Below are positions 24,740-32,900 of a stretch of DNA of 64,000 nt, one piece after another (position 1 is the stretch's first letter; the number at the start of each line of letters is the position of its first letter). The notes below the pieces were generated by a model that searched no databases, was not told the DNA's origin, and saw only the letters and a program-made list of their open reading frames with translations. Made by a program: the position numbers and the translations under genes. The stretch comes from Verrucomicrobiota bacterium (GTDB taxonomy: Bacteria > Verrucomicrobiota > Verrucomicrobiia > Limisphaerales > JADLHS01). Location of the stretch: assembly GCA_029573725.1 (NCBI GenBank), contig JAKQDQ010000018.1, positions 124,001 to 188,000 of the forward strand. The letters run 5' to 3'.

Positions 24740-25769
24740 CCCTGCGCTCCTCCGCCTGGGATTCATGTTGATCGGCAGCACGCTGCTCGCCGGTTGTCTG
24801 AGTCTGAAACAACCCTCGCAACCTGACCTCGGTTCAACCCAGCCTCCCGCGCAGTGGCACAGCGAGGTGAACACCAACGCCGTGCTCGATGACTGGATCG
24901 CGTCCTTCGGCGACGAGCAACTGGTCAGGCTGGTCAGCGACGCGATCACCAACAATCCCGACCTGGAGGCCGCCGCTGCCCGGCTCGATCAAGCCATTGC
25001 CAGTTCCGGCGTGGCGCGGGCGGCGCTCTGGCCGCAACTCACCGGCAGTTTCGGCGTCCAGAACACGACCTTGCTCGACCGCAGCGACGCCGACAAAGCC
25101 GCCGGCATCCAGGCGAACTCGACCACTTACGGAGCTTCGTTGGACCTGTCCTGGGAGGTGGACGTGTGGGGCCGGTTGCGCTACGCCAATCGTAGCGCCA
25201 CCGAAACCGCAAAGGCCTCGGCGGCGGATTACGCCGCCGCGCGCCGCTCGCTGGCCGCCCAGGTCGCGAAGGCGTGGTTCGCCGCCGCCGAGGCGAAATT
25301 GCAATTTGAACTCGATGACAACTTTGTCGCCAGCTACGAAGAAACCCTCCGCATCGTGGAAGCCAGATTCAAGGCGGGGGCCGTGAGTGAACAGGATGTC
25401 GCCAACGCCAAGGCCGACCTCGCCAGTTCGCGGCGTCTGGCCGAAGCCGCCGCGACCACCCTGAAGGAATCCGTCCGCAGTCTGGAAGTGTTGCTGGGCC
25501 GTTATCCCGCCGCCGAACTGGCGGTGGCCGATGATTTGCAGGCCGTGCCGCCTGCGATCCCTTCCGGCGTGCCCTCGCAACTACTGGAACGTCGTGCCGA
25601 CATCATCGCCGCCGAACGCCGGGTGGCCGCCGCCTTCAACACCACCGAGGCCGCCAAGGCCGCGCGCCTGCCGCAGATTGCGCTGACTTCGCGTCTGGGT
25701 TCGTCGAGCCCCGAACTGAAGGACCTGGTGGATCCCAAAAACATGGCGTTGAACTTCGCCGGCAATCTC
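24732..25769 (+). pseudogene. TolC/NodT-type outer-membrane efflux lipoprotein, 5' part (disrupted)
   Basis: The first 346 codons are a normal NodT-family outer-membrane factor: lipobox LLAGC near residue 17-21, DWIASFGDEQLVRLVSDAI, LDLSWEVDVWGRLRYANRSA, and the repeat-halfway motif IPSGVPSQLLERRADIIAAE. Similarity stops abruptly after MALNFAGNL at about 25769. From there the frame runs on for about 110 codons antisense to rnhC, giving a non-TolC sequence. The missing C-terminal part of the family is found at 29335-29634, in frame and on the same strand. About 35-40 codons expected between the two parts are absent. The gene product cannot form the normal trimeric channel unless expressed and assembled from two pieces, which is unlikely. 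Confidence 0.88.
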
Positions 25770-26689
25770 TGTGCCCGCAATGCCGTGCGAAAGTGCATCT
25801 TGGCCACCCTTTGCAACGCACCAACCCCGTGCTGGCGAAATAACTCCTTGGCCACCGCGTCCACCTTGGCCCCTGCGCCTTTCGGCAATTCCACCGCAAA
25901 CTCTTTTCCCAAGTCATCCAGCCGCCTCACAAATTCATCCCGTGCCAGAATCGAAGCCGCCGCCACCGCCAAATCTTCTTCCGCCTTGTGCCGCTGCACC
26001 AACTCCAATTCCCGCCCCATGCTCATCAGCGCTTTCTCCACCACGCTCTTGCTCGCGGCGAACTGGTCACTGATGGCCTTCACCGGCGGTGGATTCATGC
26101 GATAACGCTGGCCCATCAAGTTTTCGCTTACGCGCGCGTGGCCCCAGGCCAGCAGAGCATTCACGCTCCCCATCTTTGCATAGAGCCGGTTGTAAGCCTC
26201 GTTGCCAATCGGCACGATCGTCGTCACGCAACCCGGCGTGTCCTTGATCAACTTCGCGAGTTCGGAAATCTTCTTGTCGCTCGGAATATTTTTCGAGTCG
26301 CGCACGCCCACATCCTTCCACGCCGCAAGCACCGACTCGTTCACATACACGCCCGCCACGCACATCGGCCCGAAGAAATCGCCCTTGCCGCTTTCATCCA
26401 CGCCGATGCGTGGCAGCAACAACTCAGGATTTAACACCGCCTCGTAGCCCAGCCGCGCCTGCTGCAACACCTCCGGCTCCAACACGAACTCGATGAACTC
26501 CTGCGTCCCCTTCCCTTGCACCACGAGCTTGCCGCTCTCGTAAAACACCACGTTGATTTTTTCCTTCTCGCCCGCAAACCGCGCGTACGGCACCTCGCGC
26601 GGCGTGAAATGCCGCGCGTCCAGACACGCCTTCAACGCCGCCGCCTGTTCCTCCGTCAGCTTGCAAGCGTAACTCGTCAATGGTTTCAC
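25502..26689 (-). CDS. rnhC: ribonuclease HIII with non-native C-terminal extension
   Basis: The frame begins with GTG 26689 and encodes 395 residues. Residues 1-306 are a full RNase HIII: an N-terminal TBP-like domain (EEQAAALKACLDARHF, ESGKLVVQGKGT), then the catalytic core with IGVDESGKGDFFGPMCVAGV (Asp98, Glu99), an AISDQF acidic site at Asp208, and the terminal RVAKMHFRTAL. RNase HIII cleaves RNA in RNA/DNA hybrids. From about residue 307 the frame crosses the break at about 25770 and continues for nearly 90 residues as antisense of the tolC 5' part, with low-complexity Ala/Arg/Ser sequence. So the native last few residues and stop are replaced. The enzyme may still fold. Confidence 0.9.
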   Translation of the reverse strand: MKPLTSYACKLTEEQAAALKACLDARHFTPREVPYARFAGEKEKINVVFYESGKLVVQGKGTQEFIEFVLEPEVLQQARLGYEAVLNPELLLPRIGVDESGKGDFFGPMCVAGVYVNESVLAAWKDVGVRDSKNIPSDKKISELAKLIKDTPGCVTTIVPIGNEAYNRLYAKMGSVNALLAWGHARVSENLMGQRYRMNPPPVKAISDQFAASKSVVEKALMSMGRELELVQRHKAEEDLAVAAASILARDEFVRRLDDLGKEFAVELPKGAGAKVDAVAKELFRQHGVGALQRVAKMHFRTALRAQRLPAKFNAMFLGSTRSFSSGLDEPRREVSAICGRRAALAASVVLKAAATRRSAAMMSARRSSSCEGTPEGIAGGTACKSSATASSAAG

Positions 26690-26831
26690 GCCGCCGATTT
26701 AATAGCCGCAAAGCAGCGCAAAAGACACAAAAGATTTCCCTCACTACCAAAGCGCTGTAGACGGGCATCTTTGTAGAACCAGAATTCCCCCAACCTCCTT
26801 AGCTCCGTCAGGAGCGACATATTCCGAATCA

Positions 26832-26903
26832 AACGCCAAGGCGCAAAGACGCGGAGACGCAATGGAAACGGAAAAAATCTTTGCGCCTTTGCGTCTTGGC
26901 ATT
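26832..26903. repeat. intergenic inverted repeat
   Basis: The left arm AACGCCAAGGCGCAAAGACGC pairs with the right arm at 26883-26903, whose complement reads AATGCCAAGACGCAAAGGCGC, a match at 18 of 21 positions. The loop is about 30 bp. It lies between the SBBP gene stop and the rnhC start, and transcripts of either strand could fold it, so it may act as a terminator for the SBBP gene. It looks like a dispersed intergenic palindrome. Confidence 0.75.
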
Positions 26904-26932
26904 GAAAATATACAACTCGAAGCTTGATGGAA

Positions 26933-28477
26933 TTATTGCCGCAGGGCGCGGTAATAGGTTTGACCGACTTCGGACGACAGCGTTTCCACAATGTTCGTAC
27001 TGCCGCTGGCGGGAATGGTTACTTGGCGAACCGCGTCCCAATTCATAAGGTTGGTGGAAACTTGGATGGCAAATTGCCCGCCGCGTTCGGCGACAAGATC
27101 GAAAGAAAATTCTCCAGCGCTTGCGCGCGGATTTTCCAAGACGGCAATTTGCGGAAGCGGCACCGCAGCATATTTGATTGTCACGTAATCATAATCACTG
27201 CCGTATCCTGTCAAATAGCCCGTCACGAAAACATCACCGTTACCACTCAACGCGACGACACGAGCCTCGCCCAGACCATTCCCCGGACCATTACACCGGT
27301 TCGTCCACAATGGCACTCCACTATTGGAATACTTAATCGTCGCATAACCAGCGGCCCCTCCTGTAACAATCACATTGCCGCTGCCATCCACCGCAATCGC
27401 GCGTGCTTCGCCAGCGCCAGTCCCTGAGATATCGTATCGGTTCGTCCACAGCGGCACCCCATCGTTTGAGTACTTGATCGTTAAGTAACCTGGATAGCCA
27501 TTGGCACTAGAAGATCCGGCAACAAACGCGTTGCCACCACCGTCCACCACAATAGCGCGGGCCAAATCAGTGCCGTTCCCCGGGCCGTTGTAACAGTTCG
27601 TCCACAAGGGCAAACCACCACTCGAATACTTAATCGTGGCATAGTCATACGAAAGACCGTTGTATGAAAACCCTGTCACAATTACGTTACCGCCAACATC
27701 CACTGCCATGGCAGAGGCGTAGTCGTCGCTATTTGCTGGCCCGTTGTAGCGATTCGTCCACAACGGAACACCGTCACTGGTGTATTTGATCGTCACATAA
27801 TCCCAACCACTGCCATCACCAACTGAAAACCCTGCCACAAACACATCATTGCTGCTGTTCACCGCAATGGCTCGGCCAACATCATTACCGTACCCTGCGC
27901 CGTACCGATTTGTCCATAGCGGCATACCGAGGCTTGAGTACTTGATCGTTACGCATTCGCCATCACTTCCGCTGCCCTGCGAATAGCCTGTCACATACAC
28001 GCTGCCGAGGACATCCACCGCTATGGCGTTGGCCTGATCATAACCAGACCCAATCCCGTTGTAGCAATTTGTCCACACCGGCGTTCCATTATTGGAATAC
28101 TTGATCGTCGCGTAATCAACAGAGCTGCCATCACCAAACGCTTGTCCGGTCACAAAAACATCCCCGTTGTGGTCTGCTGCGATGGCCCGGGGTTCATCTT
28201 CACCATCCCCAACTCCGTTATAGTAATTCGTCCACAACGACAACCCATCGGAGGAATACTTGATCGTCGCATAATCATAACCGCTGTAACCAGTGGCATT
28301 CCGGTCTGAACTTCCTGTCACAAATGCGTTACCATTTCCATCCACAGCAATAGCCCAAGCTTGGTCTGTGTTGTTCCCCAATCCGTCAAAGCGGTTGGTC
28401 CAAAAATCTTGAGCGCGTGTCGTCGCGACGGCAAACGTAAGAGCAAACAAAGCGAGCGCAAAGGGGTTACCTTTCAT
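26933..28477 (-). CDS. secreted SBBP-type beta-propeller protein
   Basis: A 514-residue protein from ATG 28477, chosen because it gives a signal peptide (MKGNPFALALFALTFAVATT) ending before AQDFW. It then has eight or nine repeats of about 52-55 residues of the form AIAVDGNGNVFVTGxS...DYATIKYSSxGxPLWTNxYNGxGN, as in SBBP (seven-bladed beta-propeller) proteins. A C-terminal domain of about 70 residues ends FAIQVSTNLMNWDAV...YYRALRQ. The same end type occurs in the giant protein at 29967-38375. The function of such proteins is unknown; carbohydrate or surface binding is plausible. It lies in the inserted block and its codons are more A/T-rich than the neighbours. Confidence 0.88.
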   Translation of the reverse strand: MKGNPFALALFALTFAVATTRAQDFWTNRFDGLGNNTDQAWAIAVDGNGNAFVTGSSDRNATGYSGYDYATIKYSSDGLSLWTNYYNGVGDGEDEPRAIAADHNGDVFVTGQAFGDGSSVDYATIKYSNNGTPVWTNCYNGIGSGYDQANAIAVDVLGSVYVTGYSQGSGSDGECVTIKYSSLGMPLWTNRYGAGYGNDVGRAIAVNSSNDVFVAGFSVGDGSGWDYVTIKYTSDGVPLWTNRYNGPANSDDYASAMAVDVGGNVIVTGFSYNGLSYDYATIKYSSGGLPLWTNCYNGPGNGTDLARAIVVDGGGNAFVAGSSSANGYPGYLTIKYSNDGVPLWTNRYDISGTGAGEARAIAVDGSGNVIVTGGAAGYATIKYSNSGVPLWTNRCNGPGNGLGEARVVALSGNGDVFVTGYLTGYGSDYDYVTIKYAAVPLPQIAVLENPRASAGEFSFDLVAERGGQFAIQVSTNLMNWDAVRQVTIPASGSTNIVETLSSEVGQTYYRALRQ

Positions 28478-28530
28478 AATTCGACCTAACCGAATATTAC
28501 CCAACTGTGAGTTTTGCCTGAAGTCAAAAT

Positions 28531-28591
28531 TTCTCCGTTCACTTTTCATGTGCTTCGTGTATTTCGTGGTTCACCATTTTTGAACGCGAAA
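28531..28591. repeat. dispersed intergenic repeat, copy 1
   Basis: It contains CGTGTATTTCGTGGTTC at 28556-28572, followed by a CCATTT-TGAACGC segment, and shares the order TTCTCC...CGTGTATTTCGTGGTTC...TGAACGC with copy 2. It lies upstream of the toxin/antitoxin pair. Confidence 0.75.
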
Positions 28592-28667
28592 CCAACAAAT
28601 TCGCCTGCTGTTGCACTGTCTCGCTTGGCACTTGTTGTTCTGCTTAAATCGCGGTAGCTTGTGCCGC

Positions 28668-28904
28668 ATGAGCCGCATCGAATTTGCCGTCGAGAAGGTC
28701 AAACGCTTGAATGAAACCCAGGCGGAGGCCCTGCTGGAATGGCTGGAACAACGCGAGAGCCGGGAAGCACTGCGCCAGAAGCTGGATGCGGAAATCGAAG
28801 TGGGACTGACACAATTGCGGCGGGGCGAGAAGATTCCCGGCGAGCAGGTTCACGCGGAAATTCGTGAACGCAGCCGTCAACGCCGCGCGGAGCAAAATGG
28901 CTGA
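28668..28904 (+). CDS. antitoxin of a type II toxin-antitoxin pair (ParD-like)
   Basis: A 78-residue protein from ATG 28668: MSRIEFAVEKVKRLNETQAE, then LLEWLEQRESREALRQKLDA and a charged C-terminal helix. Small size, high charge and the 8-bp overlap with a RelE/ParE-superfamily toxin gene identify it as the antitoxin. It has no obvious DNA-binding domain beyond the N-terminal segment, so family assignment (addiction module of the short helical type) is by context. It would neutralise the toxin by direct binding and probably represses the operon. Confidence 0.8.
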   Translation: MSRIEFAVEKVKRLNETQAEALLEWLEQRESREALRQKLDAEIEVGLTQLRRGEKIPGEQVHAEIRERSRQRRAEQNG

Positions 28905-29190
28905 ATTCTTCTATTCGCCAGCGGCTCGGCTCGATCTGCTGGAGATTTGGGAATACATCGCGCGGGACAACCTTGACGCGGCGGATCGCGTCGAGCAGGA
29001 GATCAAGGAAGTCGTCTTGATGCTGTCCAAACAACCCGAACTCGGTCATTGGCGGAGCGATCTCACATCCAAGCCAGTTCGATTCTGGTGCGTCTACTCC
29101 TACCTGATTATTTACGACCCCACGACGCGCCCGCTGGAAGTGGTTCGCATCTTGAGCGGCTATCGCGACATCACTGAACTGCTGAAATGA
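28897..29190 (+). CDS. RelE/ParE-superfamily toxin
   Basis: A 97-residue protein starting at ATG 28897, overlapping the antitoxin gene by 8 bp. It has the ParE fold pattern: SPAARLDLLEIWEYIARDNL, the helix ADRVEQEIKEVVLMLSKQPE, LGHWRSDLTSKPVRFWCVYS and the terminal VVRILSGYRDITELL. ParE toxins poison gyrase and RelE toxins cleave mRNA on ribosomes; the IWEYIARDN form favours ParE. Together with the antitoxin it could stabilise the inserted block against loss. Confidence 0.9.
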   Translation: MAEFFYSPAARLDLLEIWEYIARDNLDAADRVEQEIKEVVLMLSKQPELGHWRSDLTSKPVRFWCVYSYLIIYDPTTRPLEVVRILSGYRDITELLK

Positions 29191-29217
29191 GCCGCTCCTG
29201 TCGGGACGAGAAAGAAT

Positions 29218-29272
29218 TTCTCCATTCCCTTTTCGTGTATTTCGTGGTTCGCCATTTCTGAACGCAAATAGC
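29218..29272. repeat. dispersed intergenic repeat, copy 2
   Basis: It shares CGTGTATTTCGTGGTTC (29234-29250) and the flanking TTCTCC and TGAACGC segments with copy 1, in direct orientation, with a 9-bp gap relative to it. The two copies bracket the toxin/antitoxin operon. Confidence 0.75.
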
Positions 29273-29338
29273 AAGAATCCAAAACTCGTCGCATTGCTGC
29301 TCGACTGGTTCGCCGCCAACGCCCGCGACCTCCCGTGA
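29258..29338 (+). pseudogene. mutY: mutY 5' fragment (A/G-specific adenine glycosylase)
   Basis: In the frame from CTG 29258 the sequence reads NANSKNPKLVALLLDWFAANARDLP and then TGA at 29336. The LLDWFAANARDLP segment matches the conserved N-terminus of MutY, which normally continues WR(R)xRDPY. Here the coding stops exactly where the TolC-like C-terminal part begins. No further MutY sequence follows in any frame. It is therefore a stub created by the rearrangement. The call rests on about 14 diagnostic residues, so confidence is moderate. Confidence 0.6.
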
Positions 29339-29634
29339 CGGCGTTTCAAGAGGTGGAAAACCTGCTCGTCAGCGAATCGTCGCTGGCCAAGCAGGAAGAA
29401 CAACTTCGGGAAGCGGTACAGCAATACGAAAAAACCCGGCAGATCGCCGAAACCCGCTACAAAGCCGGCAGCATCAGCCTGACCGACGTGTTGATCATCC
29501 AGCGCCAGGAATTGCAGGCGAAAGCCAATCTGCTGACCCTGCGCGACGCGCGGCTGGTGCAGCGGGTGAACCTGCACCTCGCCCTCGGCGGCGATTTTGC
29601 GAAGCCGGAACAAGTTGCGCAGATCGCTCAATGA
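29335..29634 (+). pseudogene. TolC/NodT-type outer-membrane efflux lipoprotein, 3' part (disrupted)
   Basis: Ninety-nine codons read VTAFQEVENLLVSESSLAKQ, then EAVQQYEKTRQIAETRYKAG, SLTDVLIIQRQELQAKANLL and a terminal HLALGGDF. This is the standard last quarter of NodT-family outer-membrane factors (the second coiled-coil hairpin). It is on the same strand as, and continuous in function with, the 5' part ending at 25769. The GTG at 29335 is simply the first codon of the preserved part and not a natural start. Confidence 0.88.
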
Positions 29635-29966
29635 AAGGCGTGGCCGCATGTTCCCCGGATCGAACGCTTGGACGAGTCTTCCCTGATTGGCGGGCCGCCG
29701 GCCGCCAACCGACGTTGGAAGGCGACAAATCTGAACTGAATCTTCGGCGCAACCTCCTGAATCTCAGGCCTGTGCAGCGGCGGCCACGCCCTCATCCCGG
29801 CCATTACGCTTGACCTTCGTTCCGCACCACTCCAACCCGCCCGCGCTGTCTGCATTGGGCTGATCCGGATCCGGGACTGGCGGGGAAACCCAGGCTTGTT
29901 TTCCTTCTGCTTTTTACTTGAATTCAATGAAGCCCGGCGCAACAGTCAGCCCGTCCGAAGAACACT
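29635..29966. other. 332-bp intergenic region, no gene seen
   Basis: No credible coding frame or RNA is visible. The last 60 bp before the giant gene are T-rich (CTTGTTTTCCTTCTGC followed by TTTTTACTTGAATTC), which may hold its promoter, but no confident -35/-10 pair can be assigned. GAAGAA at 29958-29963 could serve as a weak ribosome site. Confidence 0.4.
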
Positions 29967-32900
29967 ATGAAAACGAACGACTGGCGGGTGCTTTCGCTGG
30001 TGTGCTTTCTCGCAACCACTTCCATTCTCAAAGCCCAAACTTTCATGGGCACCAATGCGCCCGGAACCGGGGCCAATTACAGTTTTACGCTGGGTGCATC
30101 CGTCACCAACCTTTCGTTGGTCATCAGTAACAGCAGTGCGGCCTATTCCTACCTGTTGCTGGCCAAAGGACGCGCACCGACCGATACAGACTTTGACTTC
30201 AGTGCGCGGATCAACGGGGTCACCAACCAGATCAATCTTCAAGCGCCCGAGTTCGTAGCCACCAACTATGGTTTGCGGGTGCTGACGCCGGCGACTTCGA
30301 CCACGCATTCCTTCACAGTCAACCTGACCACCAATCGCACTGATTTGCGCCAACCGGGGCATCCTGTCTGGAAACCCCTGTCCTTCACGACCACGGGGGT
30401 GATCACCAACGTGGCGGGGGCGGGAGCATTTCATTATTTTCAGGTGGAAGCACCGACCAACCTTCCCGGCTGGCGCCTGGTGTTGAGCACAACGAATGCA
30501 AATGCCGACCTCTACGTGCGCCGCGGCGCCCCGCCGACGACAGGTGCTTATTTGAAAGCCAGTTCGGGGCAGCCGGTGGATACGGTTGTCCTCGACAACA
30601 CGGAAGCGACCAACAGTACCTATTTCATTGGGGTCTATCTCCCGGCGGGGAACGCCACTAATTCGACGTACACCTTGACGACCGAGATTGGCTGGCTGAA
30701 CACGCTCACGTGGGATCCGGGCGTGGCTGACCGGGGCACGCAGGTTTACACCAACACCAGTGCGTCGGGGGGCGATTATTATTTCAAGATCACCACCCAG
30801 AATACGGCGAACGGGGCGTGGCGCACGGCGTTGCGAGTCACTTCCGGAGAAGCCAATCTCTACCTGCGGCTGGGTTCGCCTGCACAAACCAACAGCTACA
30901 GCCATGCTTCCACGCGGGCCGGTTCGGACGGTTTTGTTTTGGCGCAAGTCGCCCAATGGTCGCCCGGGCAGGACTGGTATCTGACGGTGCATGCCACTCC
31001 CGGATCGCAATGGACCTTGATGACCGGCGAACCCTACGTGGAACAGTTGCCCCCCCTGGCGGCTGATGCCAGCAGTGGAACCAACGGCATCATCGGCCCG
31101 GAAGGCATGCGCTTTTTCAAGACGACCATCTCCGCTGGTACGCTCGCCTGGCGGCTGGGGTTGAACGGGGGCAATAACACCATTCTCGTGGACGATACCC
31201 GGGTGCCGGTGCTCCAGGGTTACGCCGGCGGTGGTTACTATGATTGGAGTGGCACCGGACAACTCCTGCTCGTGCCCAACTATATCAACGTCGGCAACCA
31301 GTACCTCGTCGGGGTGATCGGCAATCCGGGCCAGAGCATCACGCTGGATTCACGGCAGCAGCCGGTTGCCGATCTGGCCTTCAACGCCAGCACCAACGTC
31401 ACGGCGTCCACCTACGGCTACGCAACCTTCCGTGTGCAGGTGCCGGTGCAACAGATTGCCTGGCAAGTCAACCTTGCGCCGGTCAGCGGCGATCCGAACA
31501 TCGCCGTCCGCCAGAACAACGTTCCCAACGAATACACCAACGATGCGTTTTCGGAAATCAGCGGTTCCGTCGGCGACAGCGTTACGATGGTGCCGCCGAT
31601 CTTGAGCGATGGCACTTTTTACGTCACCGTTTACGGCACGCCGCCGTTCAGTTGTTCGCTCACCAATGGCCAGCCGGTGATCACGGATGTGCATTATGTG
31701 TTTCAGATCACCAATGACGCCCCGGCGCGGGCCGGCTGGCGGTTTTATCGCGTGGTGGACACGGCGGAGCAACTGGGCACCTACGGCTGGGATCTGGAAC
31801 TCACCAATCAGCTTCCGGGCACGGAGATTGCCCTGCGCCGTAATGCGGTTCCCAGCCGGTGGAACTACCGCAATTGCACGGCCAATTGTAGCGGCAGTAA
31901 TCCCCGATCCTACCTGGACTATTCCGATACACGCGGATTTCTGCAACGGCCCGGACATCAGACCGACATCTGGTATATCGGCGTCTATCAACCCACCAAC
32001 GCGCTGGGGAGCTTCGTCCTGAGCGGCGCGGAATTGACGGCGACTCCTTTGAGCTTTGATGGTGTTGGCTCGACACAGGCCATTGCGGACCAGCCGAACG
32101 GCAAATGGCAGTATTTTGTCTTCAATGTGCCGCCGACCAATGCCCTCGGCTGGGATTTGCGGATGACGAACGTGACCAGTGGTGATCCGCGCCTGGTGAT
32201 TTGCCGCGATCGCCTGCCGTACGACCTCAACACGCATTATTACAACGGCGGTTACTGGTATGCGTACGCGGACACCACCTGGCCGAGCGGCAACAGTTGG
32301 GGCGCCGACTCTGACTGGACGGGGTATTCCTACAACCCGGGCGGTTTTTACAATTACGGTAAATTGCTGGCGATGGGCATGGGCAATCCACTTGAGCCCG
32401 GCACCTACTACGTCGGCGTGAACGCCGGCAGCGGCACATCGCCCCTGGGTTACACTTTGGTCAGTCGTGGCATCGGAACGAACCTTTCCATCCCCGTGAC
32501 GGACCTGCCGTTTACGGGCGGTGTGGCGTGGTCCAATCATCTGCCCGCGCGCGAGGCGGCCTATTATCGCGTGCAAATCCCCAGCAACACTCCCAGTTGG
32601 AAAGTGCGACTCGCCGTGACCAATGGCGAAGCGATGCTGCTGGTCCAGAAGGATTGTCTGCCCAATGTGGTCGGCGGCAGTGGCACGTCCACTTCGCTCG
32701 GCGGGGGGCGCAAGATGCAAAAGGCGGGAGATGAACATTATTTGCTGCTCCCGGACAGTTCCGCGCAAACCAACATTCCTCCGGGAACCTATTACCTCGC
32801 CGTAATCAGCGAGGGTGTCGGCCCATCAGGCAGCACCATCGGGACGGGCGGCTGCGGCTATGTGCTGACCAGCGTTGGTGCCCAGTCAACAAATCAGATC

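Larger units (their letters stand above)
25770..29334. other. ~3.6-kb block inserted into the tolC-like gene
   Basis: The left junction lies at about 25770, between NFAGNL of the TolC-like protein and the 3' end of rnhC. The right junction lies at about 29330-29338, where a mutY 5' fragment meets the TolC-like C-terminal part. The block holds rnhC, an intergenic inverted repeat, an SBBP propeller gene, an antitoxin/toxin pair and the mutY stub. No transposase, integrase, terminal inverted repeat or target duplication is seen. The SBBP part looks visibly richer in A/T than the flanks. It may be an illegitimate recombination product or an assembly chimera. Confidence 0.7.

Noticed and set aside
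23333-24955. Minus-strand open frame of about 540 codons opposite the MacB permease
   Set aside because: It is antisense to a clear FtsX/MacB permease and shows low-complexity Asp/Ala/Gly/Arg sequence.
26933-28477. Regularly spaced repeats considered as a CRISPR array
   Set aside because: The repeats are in-frame SBBP propeller blades that vary as protein repeats do, with no constant direct repeat.
25770-29334. Insertion sequence or integron cassette as the source of the split tolC
   Set aside because: No transposase, integrase, terminal inverted repeats, attC-like site or target-site duplication is visible.
29336-29338. TGA in the mutY stub considered as recoded Trp
   Set aside because: The frame after TGA does not continue with MutY sequence, and the other frame switches to TolC, so it is a junction and not recoding.
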